From the NCBI GenBank assembly GCA_038997305.1, contig JAWAZZ010000001.1, forward strand, positions 1 through 64,000: a stretch of 64,000 bases of DNA. Reading direction: 5' to 3'. This stretch comes from JAHLMO01 sp038997305 (GTDB lineage: Archaea > Aenigmatarchaeota > Aenigmatarchaeia > CG10238-14 > SpSt-28). Shown one piece after another: positions 1 through 7,479 of this stretch (its first letter is position 1; every line of letters starts with the position of its first letter). The position numbers and the translations under genes are program-made. Under the pieces are notes generated by a model. That model searched no databases. It had not been told where the DNA came from and saw only the letters and a program-made list of their open reading frames with translations.

Positions 1-17
1 AGGAATAGAATAATTTT

Positions 18-341
18 ATGGATGAAAATTTGAAAAAAATAAAAGAAATCATTCTTCAAACTGCAAAAGAAATGAACATAGAAATAGATAGAATTATTTT
101 ATTTGGTTCTAGGGCTAGAGGTGATTATAGAGAAGATAGCGATTATGATATATTGATTGTAACGAAAAATGAGGTAAGTAAAGAGAAAGAAGTTAAATTT
201 AAATTAAAAATAATTAGAGATACCGCAAAACTTTTATTAGATGTTCAACCAATAATGGTGGATATTAAAAGGTTTGAAAAATACAAACATGTTTATGGAG
301 ATATTGTAGGTATAGCTGTTTTAGAAGGTATAGAATTATGA
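18..341 (+). CDS. MntA-like minimal nucleotidyltransferase
   Basis: A 107-residue protein of the minimal nucleotidyltransferase (MNT) family. The GSx10DxD motif is intact: Gly30-Ser31 with Asp42 and Asp44, and Asp82 is the likely third carboxylate. In characterised MntA/HepT pairs the MNT protein is the antitoxin and AMPylates the HEPN toxin. The gene overlaps the HEPN gene by 4 bp (ATGA), so the two are surely co-translated. The ATG lies near the left edge, so its promoter is mostly outside the window. The family call is firm. A toxin-antitoxin role here is inference, because many archaeal MNT/HEPN pairs are uncharacterised. Confidence 0.85.
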   Translation: MDENLKKIKEIILQTAKEMNIEIDRIILFGSRARGDYREDSDYDILIVTKNEVSKEKEVKFKLKIIRDTAKLLLDVQPIMVDIKRFEKYKHVYGDIVGIAVLEGIEL

Positions 342-733
342 GTGAGTTTTCTGAAAAGGCTAAAAAGTGGATAGAAAAAGCTATTAAAGATTTAGAAAGC
401 TCAAAAGTTTTATACAATAGCGAGAATTACGAATATTCTCTTTTTCATTCTCAACAAGCAGTAGAAAAATTTCTAAAAGCTTTTTTAACTTTCCATAATA
501 AACCTTTTCCAAAAACCCACAACATAGCAAAATTAATTGAAATGTGTAAAGAAATTGATAAAGAATTTGATAAGTTATATGAAATAGAAGCAGATAAACT
601 TTATCCAATTGGCATGGATGTTAGATATCCTATCGATGTTGAAATTTCTGAAGAAGAAGCAAAAGAAGCGATAGAAATTGCTGAAAAAGTCAAAGAATTT
701 GTATTAAACAAACTAAAAATAAATGATGTTTAA
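338..733 (+). CDS. HEPN domain protein, partner of MNT
   Basis: A 131-residue, mostly helical HEPN-domain protein (PF05168-like). It shows the family's N-terminal tryptophan and acidic helix, the FHSQQAVEKFLKA core (around residues 36-48), the THNIAKL segment and a C-terminal RYPID motif. HEPN toxins of the HepT type are ribonucleases using an Rx4-6H motif. I do not see that motif: the C-terminal arginine is followed by YPID and no histidine. It may therefore be a binding protein or an inactive relative rather than an RNase. It overlaps the upstream MNT gene by 4 bp. Confidence 0.8.
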   Translation: MSEFSEKAKKWIEKAIKDLESSKVLYNSENYEYSLFHSQQAVEKFLKAFLTFHNKPFPKTHNIAKLIEMCKEIDKEFDKLYEIEADKLYPIGMDVRYPIDVEISEEEAKEAIEIAEKVKEFVLNKLKINDV

Positions 734-804
734 TCAAAACGAGTTTCTACAAAGATTAACTCAACAATTTTAAAATTAAAAAAATATTTTTTATGCGATG
801 ATAT

Positions 805-841
805 GGTTGCCCCAGAATGATTAATGATTACAGGGGTAGCT
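805..841. other. GC-rich hairpin at convergent gene ends
   Basis: Inverted repeat of about 9 bp (805-813 with 833-841, with G-U wobbles outside a CCCC/GGGG core) around a 19-base loop. It lies in the AT-rich gap between the HEPN gene and the 3' end of the next, oppositely oriented gene, whose stop codon it spans. It could be an RNA 3'-end structure or part of a small RNA. A near-match to a C box (GCGATGA, about 795-801) precedes it, but no clean D box is visible. Confidence 0.35.
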
Positions 842-1304
842 TTTGAGCTTCCAAATTTTTTAATATGTTTACAAAATCTTCTAAACTAACAATCAAAAAA
901 TTCTTGTTAATTTCCTTTATTAGAATGTTAATAGGCAAATTCTCAACATCTTTTTTTGAAAAAGAAATAAATTTTTTTCCGTTTTTTTCTATATTTGCCA
1001 AATTTTCTTTTTGAATATTGACGATAAAATATGGCTTAGTTCTATAAAAACCAAAACACAAAAAATGAATAACGTTTTGAGATAATTCTATAAAATCTTG
1101 TAAAGGAATAGAAACGTATTCTTTTTTCTTAGTTGTTTTTAGTTTACCCTTTAAAATATTTTCTCCAATTTTTACTATTACATCGCAAGCTGGATAAAAT
1201 TCACTTCTTTTTCCGCTTAATGTAACTCTTTTTGCATCAAATCCAAAAGATCTTAGCTTATAAACAACATGATACTCAAATCTTCTACCAACTTTATAAC
1301 TCAT
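828..1304 (-). CDS. Hjc-like resolvase-fold protein with altered active site
   Basis: A 158-residue protein whose N-terminal half resembles archaeal Holliday junction resolvase Hjc (PD-(D/E)xK nuclease fold). It has the basic start with Glu10, the GFDAKRVTLSG segment (21-31), Asp41 in ACDVIV, and the strand ending in LKTT (55-58). In active Hjc this last strand carries ExK. Here the position reads Lys54-Leu55-Lys56, so the catalytic glutamate is a lysine (codon AAA, one base from GAA). The C-terminal ~70 residues do not match anything I recognise. Either the enzyme is inactive or divergent and binds junctions only, or the acidic ligand comes from elsewhere. The fold assignment is moderately sure; activity is doubtful. 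Confidence 0.6.
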   Translation of the reverse strand: MSYKVGRRFEYHVVYKLRSFGFDAKRVTLSGKRSEFYPACDVIVKIGENILKGKLKTTKKKEYVSIPLQDFIELSQNVIHFLCFGFYRTKPYFIVNIQKENLANIEKNGKKFISFSKKDVENLPINILIKEINKNFLIVSLEDFVNILKNLEAQKLPL

Positions 1305-1330
1305 AAAATTTAAAAAGTAAGTAAAATATT

Positions 1331-1876
1331 ATGGTTGTAAAACTTAAAGATATAATGACAACAAAATTGCAAACAATAGATGAAAATAAAAGTGTGTATG
1401 AAGCAGCGAAGAAAATGAAAAAAGTATCTTCTTTGTTAGTAAAGAGAAGAGGAAAAATATATGGAATTATTACTGATACAGACATTGTTAAAAGAGTTGT
1501 TGCAAAGGGTTTAGATCCAAAAAAAGTTAAAGTAAAAGATATTGTAAGCACACCATTAATAACTTTGGATGAAAACGAAGATGTAAGAAAAGCATCATAT
1601 GTAATGATGAAAAGAGGTATTAAGAGAATTGTTGTAACTAGAAATGGAAGAGTTGTTGGCATTGTAACTGCGACAGACATTGCCAGATATGTGCCGAATT
1701 ATTTAGATTTGATTGAAATGGGTAAAAAATATGCTGGAGTAGAAAGACCAATATTAGAAGATTTAGAAGATGAATTATTAATTGGAATGTGTGAAGAATG
1801 CGCAAACTTAACATCCGATTTAAAATTAGTTAATGGTAGATGGTTATGTGAAGATTGTAGAGGAGAATGGAAATAA
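1331..1876 (+). CDS. CBS-pair protein with C-terminal zinc ribbon
   Basis: 181 residues. Two CBS motifs (about 8-60 and 70-125) form one Bateman module, which usually binds adenine nucleotides or SAM. A short zinc ribbon follows, with Cys154, Cys157, Cys173 and Cys176. CBS-zinc ribbon proteins are common in archaea and are assumed to be ligand-sensing regulators; the target is unknown. The next gene, which also encodes CBS repeats, starts inside the last codons (10 bp overlap), so the two proteins are probably made together and may interact. Confidence 0.8.
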   Translation: MVVKLKDIMTTKLQTIDENKSVYEAAKKMKKVSSLLVKRRGKIYGIITDTDIVKRVVAKGLDPKKVKVKDIVSTPLITLDENEDVRKASYVMMKRGIKRIVVTRNGRVVGIVTATDIARYVPNYLDLIEMGKKYAGVERPILEDLEDELLIGMCEECANLTSDLKLVNGRWLCEDCRGEWK

Positions 1877-2592
1877 GCAAATTATACAGAAATTATATTT
1901 CTCCTTTAACTTTGCAAAATACTTTAAAAGAAGCAATAGTAAAAATCCTAAAGTATAAAAGAAAGCTTCCTATAGTTGAAAAAAGAGAATTAATAGGCGC
2001 AATTACAGATAGCGATATATTAGCTATGATATTAACGAAAAGATATGGACCAAACGAAAAACTAAAAAATATAGATTATATTTCTTTTCCTATTACTATA
2101 AATAAAAAAGAAAGTGTTTTCAAAGCAATACGTTTAATGAAAAACTATAATTTAGGGAGCATAATAGTAACTAATGAAAAAAATTATCCTGAATATGTTT
2201 TAAAGGACTATGAGCTTTTAGATTTTGTAGATGTTAATGGTGTTGCAAAAGATTATATGACTCCTAATCCAATATGTGCAAAATTTTCTTCTAGCGAAGA
2301 TTTAATAAAAATGTTAGTTTTTTCTAAGTTTAGAAACTTGCCCGTAATAGATTCAAAAGGAAAGTTTAAAGGATTGTTAAATGTTCACAGAGTTTTGAAA
2401 GTTTTATATCTTAATAACTTTAAAATTCCAGAAAAAGAAATAATACAAGAAGTTGAAACCTTTGAAGAATATGATGATATAAAAGCAATTAAAAAATATT
2501 TAAAAGAAAATGAAGCAGCAGTTATACTAAGAAATGAAAAAGTTGTTGGAATTATTACTCCTTACGATATTATAAAGAAATTTCATGAATGA
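1867..2592 (+). CDS. Multi-CBS-domain protein
   Basis: 241 residues with about four CBS-like repeats, recognisable by IxGAITDSDILAM (around 38-50), the VTNEKNYPEYVLKDYELLDF segment, and the C-terminal VVGIITPYDII. There is no fused catalytic domain. The ATG is preceded by GAGG, which fits a ribosome binding site suited to a start inside the upstream CBS gene. The 3' end overlaps the convergent thpR gene by 23 bp. It probably forms a nucleotide-binding dimer or partners the upstream CBS-zinc ribbon protein. The ligand is unknown. Confidence 0.75.
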   Translation: MEISKLYRNYISPLTLQNTLKEAIVKILKYKRKLPIVEKRELIGAITDSDILAMILTKRYGPNEKLKNIDYISFPITINKKESVFKAIRLMKNYNLGSIIVTNEKNYPEYVLKDYELLDFVDVNGVAKDYMTPNPICAKFSSSEDLIKMLVFSKFRNLPVIDSKGKFKGLLNVHRVLKVLYLNNFKIPEKEIIQEVETFEEYDDIKAIKKYLKENEAAVILRNEKVVGIITPYDIIKKFHE

Positions 2593-3088
2593 TTTCATAA
2601 ATAGGACCGCTAAATGTTAAAGTACTTTTTACTAAACAAATCTTATCTATTACTATATCTTTCTCGAAATTAAATTTTTGTTGATATTCTAAAACTTTTT
2701 GTTTGTTACTAACAGATTTCACTCTGCATAAGGTTAAATGCAAAGGCTTACTATCTCCACCAATTTTTTCAAAAATTTCTTTTCTCAATTTTTCTGCTTT
2801 ATCGCTTTCAACACCTATAGCAATTACTCTAAAATATTCTTTAGAAGGAATTAATAGCAAGTTCTTTAATTTTGCTTCTATTTTTCCATAGTTTCTAAAG
2901 CTTTCGAGCTTTTTAATTATAGGATTAACATCTTCAACTTCTCCTAGAAATGTAAAAGATAAATGTAAATTTTCTTTTTCGACGAATTTTGCTTGAAAGG
3001 CATTTAGGTTTTTTAATTCTTTTTGAATTTTTTCGATTTTTTCTTTCAAATCCTCTTTTAAGAAATATGCTATAAAGGCCCTCATCAA
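2570..3088 (-). CDS. thpR: RNA 2',3'-cyclic phosphodiesterase (LigT/ThpR family)
   Basis: 172 residues of the 2H phosphoesterase superfamily. Both catalytic H-x-(T/S)-x signatures are present: His42-Leu-Ser44 and His117-Leu-Thr119. Length and the N-terminal RAFIAYFL strand match archaeal ThpR. These enzymes open 2',3'-cyclic phosphates on RNA to 2'-phosphates and can run 2'-5' ligation in vitro; a role in tRNA splicing or repair is usually proposed. The start is Met-Met, and the second Met is equally possible. It overlaps the convergent CBS gene by 23 bp and faces the divergent PRC-barrel gene. Confidence 0.88.
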   Translation of the reverse strand: MMRAFIAYFLKEDLKEKIEKIQKELKNLNAFQAKFVEKENLHLSFTFLGEVEDVNPIIKKLESFRNYGKIEAKLKNLLLIPSKEYFRVIAIGVESDKAEKLRKEIFEKIGGDSKPLHLTLCRVKSVSNKQKVLEYQQKFNFEKDIVIDKICLVKSTLTFSGPIYEIIHEISL

Positions 3089-3120
3089 AAATAAATATAT
3101 TTAAAAGTTTAATATAAAAT

Positions 3121-3381
3121 ATGGCAGAAAAGAGAGTAAGAGTCAATGATATTGTGGGTAAAGTAATTGTTGGCGAAAGTGGCAAAAGAATGGGGATAGT
3201 AAACAGTTTAACCTTTATAGCAGAAACAGGAGAAATATTAAATTTGGTTGTTGAGCAACCAACAAAATACTTAGAGGAATTCAATTTGAAGAAAGATGAT
3301 AACGGAAGATATTTGATACCATTTCATGCAGTAAAAAGTATTGGGGATTTCGTAATAGTTAGTGAAAGCGAATTAGTTTAA
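3121..3381 (+). CDS. PRC-barrel domain protein
   Basis: 86 residues forming one PRC-barrel domain. The IVGKVIVGESGKRMGIV start, the hydrophobic LNLVVEQP strand and the C-terminal LIPFHAVKSIGDFVIV strand are typical of the small archaeal PRC-barrel proteins. These occur in RNA processing (RimM-like) and in unlinked roles in archaea; their biochemical function is not settled. The stop overlaps that of kae1 on the other strand by 4 bp. Confidence 0.8.
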   Translation: MAEKRVRVNDIVGKVIVGESGKRMGIVNSLTFIAETGEILNLVVEQPTKYLEEFNLKKDDNGRYLIPFHAVKSIGDFVIVSESELV

Positions 3382-4361
3382 ATCCAAATTATTTCTACAT
3401 CTTCTATTCTCCAGTTTCTCTTTATTGAAGATTTTTCTATTTCTATTGAATAACCGTTTTTATAAGCCAATAGTGCAACTAATGCTATCATAACACCATT
3501 ATCTCCAGAATATTTAAGAGGTACAATTTTTGCTTCTGCATTTCTTTCTTTGCACATTATTTCAAACATCTCTTTTAATCTTTGATTTGCAGCAACGCCA
3601 CCAACTATTAATGCTTCTTTTTTATCGAGCATTGCCATAGCTCTTTCAGTAACTTCTACAATCATTGAGAAAATCGTTTCTTGAAAGCTAAAAATTATGT
3701 CTTCTAAATCATATTTACCCTCTCTTATTAATTTTTTTACATATGTAACTATTCCGCTAAAGCTTACATTCATTCCTTTAACACTATATGGCATATCGAT
3801 ATATTTTTTGCCTTTTTTTGCTAATTCTTCAATTTTTGGACCGCCAGGCATTTCAAAACCTAAAAATCTTGCAATTTCATCTATTGCATTTCCTATTGCT
3901 ATATCTTCAGTTTCGCCAAGAATTCTATATCTTCTATTAACTAAAGAAATAATTTGAGTATTTCCTCCAGAGAGATATGCAACTACTGGATCTTTTGAGT
4001 TTGTTAAAAATTTTCCTATCTCAATATGAGCAATTCCATGATTTACATCTACTAATGGCTTATTATATTTCAATGCTAAATATCTAGCAAAGAAAGCACC
4101 AACTCTTAATGCATTTGGAATTCCCATACCTTTTGAATATCCTATCACATCAATCTCTTCAATATTTAAATTTGCTTCTTCTAAGGCTTTATTTAGTAAT
4201 TCGTTAAATTTTTCTACATGATGCTGAAATAGTTCTCTTGGCAAAAATCCTTTTCCTTTTTCGGTTTTTACAGAATCCCTTACATCAGCTAATATTTCGT
4301 TTTCATTAATTATTCCAATTCCTAATGTATGTGCTGTGCTTTCAATGCCTAAGGCAATCAT
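3378..4361 (-). CDS. kae1: KEOPS subunit Kae1 (tRNA t6A37 synthesis)
   Basis: 327 residues, the usual length for stand-alone Kae1 of the ASKHA fold. N-terminal GIESTAHTLGIG and the metal-binding histidines in QHHVEK and NHGIAHIE are present, as are the nucleotide-binding YLSGGNTQ, the GNAIDEIARFLG segment, and C-terminal GGVAANQRL and YSGDNGVM. It transfers threonylcarbamoyl to A37 of ANN-decoding tRNAs with Bud32, Cgi121 and Pcc1. Bud32 is not fused here and is not found in the window. The t6A product is the substrate of the MtaB enzyme encoded at 46230-47546. The start has a TATA-rich upstream tract. Confidence 0.95.
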   Translation of the reverse strand: MIALGIESTAHTLGIGIINENEILADVRDSVKTEKGKGFLPRELFQHHVEKFNELLNKALEEANLNIEEIDVIGYSKGMGIPNALRVGAFFARYLALKYNKPLVDVNHGIAHIEIGKFLTNSKDPVVAYLSGGNTQIISLVNRRYRILGETEDIAIGNAIDEIARFLGFEMPGGPKIEELAKKGKKYIDMPYSVKGMNVSFSGIVTYVKKLIREGKYDLEDIIFSFQETIFSMIVEVTERAMAMLDKKEALIVGGVAANQRLKEMFEIMCKERNAEAKIVPLKYSGDNGVMIALVALLAYKNGYSIEIEKSSIKRNWRIEDVEIIWI

Positions 4362-4479
4362 ATATTATTTTTTATATATTTTATTTAAAGGAAGTAGCAA
4401 AAGCCATATATACACTTTTTAGTATATAATATTTTATATAGAAGCATGGACGATAGTATTCAAAGAATATTAATGAAAC

Positions 4480-5031
4480 ATGAGGAAGGAAGAAAAATTA
4501 AAGGCACTCATATTAGTGCAGACTTTCATAGCTTTTTCTCTAGGCTTTATTGGACCAATATATTCTATTTACTTTGAAAAAATTTCTAATGTAACTGAAT
4601 TAGTTCCAATATTATTCGGAATTTATTGGCTTTTTGTAGGTATTTTAGAACCAATATTTGGAAAATATATAGATAGAATAGGAAAGACAAAAACATTTTT
4701 AATAGGTTGTATAGTAACTGCAGTTGCAATATTACTTTATCCCTTGGCTAATAATATTTACATCTTATTTTTAGCACAAATAATAGCAGCAATAGGATAT
4801 TCTTTAGAAGTTCCTGCATATTATGCTATTGTTTCTGAAGTAAGTAGAAAAGAGAAAAGAGGAAGTGATATAGGTAAAATAGATGGATTTTATAACATAG
4901 CTTATGGAATTTCTGCAATATTTTCTGCAATAATTTTATACTTTTCTGGTTTTAGTGCTCTCTTTTTGTTTTCTGCAATTCTTTATATTTTGGCTGGAGC
5001 ATTAGCTATGAAATTGATAGAGGAGTTATGA
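4480..5031 (+). CDS. Six-helix half-size MFS-type membrane protein
   Basis: 183 residues with about six transmembrane helices. The first half of a major facilitator is recognisable: a cytoplasmic loop GKYIDRIGKTK between helices 2 and 3 (the MFS motif A position) and the loop SRKEKRGSDIGKIDGFYN between helices 4 and 5. A full MFS transporter has 12 helices. Here the frame stops after six, and L14e follows 40 bp later, so no second half is nearby. It may homodimerise or be a truncated remnant. The reading frame is open and looks well maintained. The substrate is unknown. Confidence 0.7.
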   Translation: MRKEEKLKALILVQTFIAFSLGFIGPIYSIYFEKISNVTELVPILFGIYWLFVGILEPIFGKYIDRIGKTKTFLIGCIVTAVAILLYPLANNIYILFLAQIIAAIGYSLEVPAYYAIVSEVSRKEKRGSDIGKIDGFYNIAYGISAIFSAIILYFSGFSALFLFSAILYILAGALAMKLIEEL

Positions 5032-5071
5032 ATGCAAAATTTATATATTTTATCTTTCATTTTAATATTGC

Positions 5072-5464
5072 ATGGTAATTGATGTAGGAACAGTTTGCGT
5101 AAAAATAGCTGGAAGAGAAGCATCAAGATATTGTGTAGTAGTTAAAAAAATAGATCACAATTTTGTATTAATAACCGGTCCAAAATTATTAACTGGAGTA
5201 AAAAGAAGAAAATGTAATATTATGCATCTACAAGCATTACCATTTAGATTAGATATTAAAGAAGACGCAAGCGATAACGAAGTTTTAGAGGCTTGGAAAA
5301 AAAGTGGATTATATAAAAAATTAGGATTGAAATTGCCTGCTGCCCACGAAATTAAAGAGTTTGAAAAGAAGCAAAAAGAAAAAGAAACTAAAGAAAAGAA
5401 AGAAGAAGTAAAAGAGGAAAAGAAATCTAGAAAAAGCAAAAAAGAAGAAAGTGGAAAAAGTTGA
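5072..5464 (+). CDS. rpl14e: 50S ribosomal protein L14e
   Basis: 130 residues. The KOW/SH3-like L14e domain covers about residues 1-90, starting IDVGTVCVKIAGREA and including ITGPKLLTGVKRRKCN. A long Lys/Glu-rich tail follows, which is longer than in most archaeal L14e. A TATA-like tract (about 5040-5047) sits 25-32 bp before the ATG, so the mRNA is probably leaderless. It overlaps cbf5 by 14 bp, the classic archaeal L14e-Cbf5 pairing. Confidence 0.93.
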   Translation: MVIDVGTVCVKIAGREASRYCVVVKKIDHNFVLITGPKLLTGVKRRKCNIMHLQALPFRLDIKEDASDNEVLEAWKKSGLYKKLGLKLPAAHEIKEFEKKQKEKETKEKKEEVKEEKKSRKSKKEESGKS

Positions 5465-6434
5465 ATGGTTATATAGAACCTTAGATGAAGAGACAGACGA
5501 AAGATTTGGGAAAGAACCTTCTAAAAGAACTTTAGATGAATTAAAAAACACAGGAATAATTAACTTAGATAAGCATGTCGGACCAACAAGCCATTTAGTT
5601 TCTGAATACGTAAAAGATTTGTTAAAAATTAAAAAATCCGGTCATATAGGAACTTTAGATCCTAATGCTAGTGGAGTATTACCAATATTATTGAATAGAA
5701 GCACAAGATTAGCGCCGCTATTTCAAAAATTAGATAAAGAATATGTAGGAGTAATGCATTTGCATAGAGATATTAATGAAGATGTTTTGAAAGATTTTAT
5801 CGAAAACATTTTTATAGGAAAAATTAAACAAATGCCTCCAAAAAGAAGCGCAGTTGCTAGAGTTTTAAGAGAAAGATATGTTTATGAAGCAAAAGTTTTG
5901 GAAAAAGATGGTAAAGATGTTTTGTTTAAGGTTGTTTGTGAAAGCGGTTTTTATGTTAGAAAATATGTGCATGATATAGGTCAAAAATTAAAAATTGGGG
6001 CGCATTTAAAAGAGTTGAGAAGAATTTCTATAGGAAAATATGATTTAGAAAAAAAGGTTTATTATAAAATATTTGATGAAGAAGATTCTATAAGTTTGTT
6101 TGAACTTTCAAAAATAGTAGATGATGAGGAAAAATTAAAAAAAGTAATTAAACCAGCTGAATATTGTTTGCCACATATTAAAAAAGTTTTTGTTAAAGAT
6201 ACCGCTATTTATAATTTGACTTTAGGTGCTCCTCTATATGTTGCTGGAATTACTAGAGTTCAAGCAGGAATTAATAAAGATGAATTGGTTGCAATTTTTA
6301 GTTTAAAAAATGAATTAATAGCTTTTGGAAGAGCTATGATGACTAGCGAAGAAATGATTAAAGCAAAAGAAGGGATTGCTGTAAAAGTTGATAGAGTTTT
6401 TATAGAAAAAGGAATATATCCAAAGGAAATTTAA
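5451..6434 (+). CDS. cbf5: H/ACA pseudouridine synthase Cbf5
   Basis: 327 residues. The TruB-type catalytic domain includes the GTLDPNASGVLP motif with catalytic Asp70, followed by QMPPKRSAVAR and the ESGFYVRKYVHDIG segment. A C-terminal PUA domain (about 245-325) binds the ACA box of guide RNAs. Cbf5 with Nop10, Gar1 and L7Ae forms H/ACA RNPs that make pseudouridines in rRNA, and alone or with Nop10 it makes tRNA Psi55. Its presence supports looking for H/ACA guide RNAs; see the candidate at 16969. It overlaps L14e by 14 bp, so translation is coupled. Confidence 0.95.
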   Translation: MEKVEWLYRTLDEETDERFGKEPSKRTLDELKNTGIINLDKHVGPTSHLVSEYVKDLLKIKKSGHIGTLDPNASGVLPILLNRSTRLAPLFQKLDKEYVGVMHLHRDINEDVLKDFIENIFIGKIKQMPPKRSAVARVLRERYVYEAKVLEKDGKDVLFKVVCESGFYVRKYVHDIGQKLKIGAHLKELRRISIGKYDLEKKVYYKIFDEEDSISLFELSKIVDDEEKLKKVIKPAEYCLPHIKKVFVKDTAIYNLTLGAPLYVAGITRVQAGINKDELVAIFSLKNELIAFGRAMMTSEEMIKAKEGIAVKVDRVFIEKGIYPKEI

Positions 6435-6704
6435 CTGAAAATAAAAAGGTATTATAGATAAGGCTAGTAAAAAAGTTCAAAATATAATAGAGAAAATTAG
6501 AAAAAATAGAGAGGGATAAGAGAGGGTTATACACCAAACGATTCTAGCTACTTCTATGAATATATTATGAATTTAACATAAAATATTTAGATAAGCGAAA
6601 TACATTGTGTAATTCTCCTAAATATACATCAAAACAAAAGTAAATCTCGCGGCAAACAAAAAATACAAATGCAATTCAAATATAAAGATAATGTGTAATA
6701 CTAA
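6435..6704. other. Gene-free AT-rich stretch
   Basis: About 270 bp with no credible reading frame, tRNA or strong hairpin on either strand. In a genome where neighbours usually overlap, this and the 217 bp gap at 7263-7479 flank a single orphan gene. The segment may be decayed coding sequence, but I see no recognisable remnant. Confidence 0.5.
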
Positions 6705-7262
6705 TTATATGTAATTACCTAACAAATATTCAAGAGTTTTTAACCTGTATTTCATATATTCTTGTGTTAATTCTTCTAAAGATTTTCCATATCTTAATAA
6801 ATCCGAACTCGATAAACGTATTTCATAATGTTGTAATCCAGTTCTTTGTAATTCGTCTAGTGTATCTTCTCCCCATGCAAGAAAACTCAATATGATAGGT
6901 CCTTCTCTATTTAATGTATATGGCAATTGTGTTAAGCCATATAACGCATTTCCAAACTTTATAATACACACACATCTTCCTAGATTTCCTCCGTAAGCCA
7001 TACAATATATTAAACTCTTTTTTATCCCTTCAAGAAGATTTTCAACATTTTCTTGTATCTTGGACGCATAATCTTCTAATTCTTCAACATCACCTCTATC
7101 TAAAATTAGATAAGCTTCAGACAATATTTTATATGCTTCTTTTAATGCTTGTTTTTGACTTTTGCAATTTTCAATACCACAACGAGGCATCCAAAAGTCA
7201 TAACAATTTATAGACTCCGCTAAAAATAGTTTTAAAATTTCTTTTCTTATTATATTTTCCAT
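6705..7262 (-). CDS. Hypothetical protein, unrecognised
   Basis: 185 residues, predicted mostly alpha-helical and soluble, with several cysteines (Cys20, then two close pairs in RCGIENC and RCVC). No signal peptide or transmembrane segment is obvious. A hydrophobic stretch, GPIILSFLAWGEDTLDEL, lies in the C-terminal half. I do not recognise the family. It stands alone between two unusually long intergenic gaps and uses a clean ATG, so it may be an acquired or lineage-specific gene. Confidence 0.6.
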   Translation of the reverse strand: MENIIRKEILKLFLAESINCYDFWMPRCGIENCKSQKQALKEAYKILSEAYLILDRGDVEELEDYASKIQENVENLLEGIKKSLIYCMAYGGNLGRCVCIIKFGNALYGLTQLPYTLNREGPIILSFLAWGEDTLDELQRTGLQHYEIRLSSSDLLRYGKSLEELTQEYMKYRLKTLEYLLGNYI

Positions 7263-7479
7263 AACCTAATATTTTTCGACATACTCTTTATATTCTTTAC
7301 TACACTATAATAATTACAAAGCTTAAGAGTTCTGATATACTAATTTTCTAAATTACGATTTAGGATCATTAGTGAATACGAAACTCAAAAATATATGCAA
7401 AAGAAATTCTGCATTTCTAAGAAGATGAAAGTATTAAGGTATATAAAGTTTAGTTTTAGATGCTTTACTTTATAGATTT

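Noticed and set aside
4446..4579. Small open frame starting just before the half MFS gene
   Set aside because: It is in another frame, ends within the MFS gene and has no protein-like pattern.
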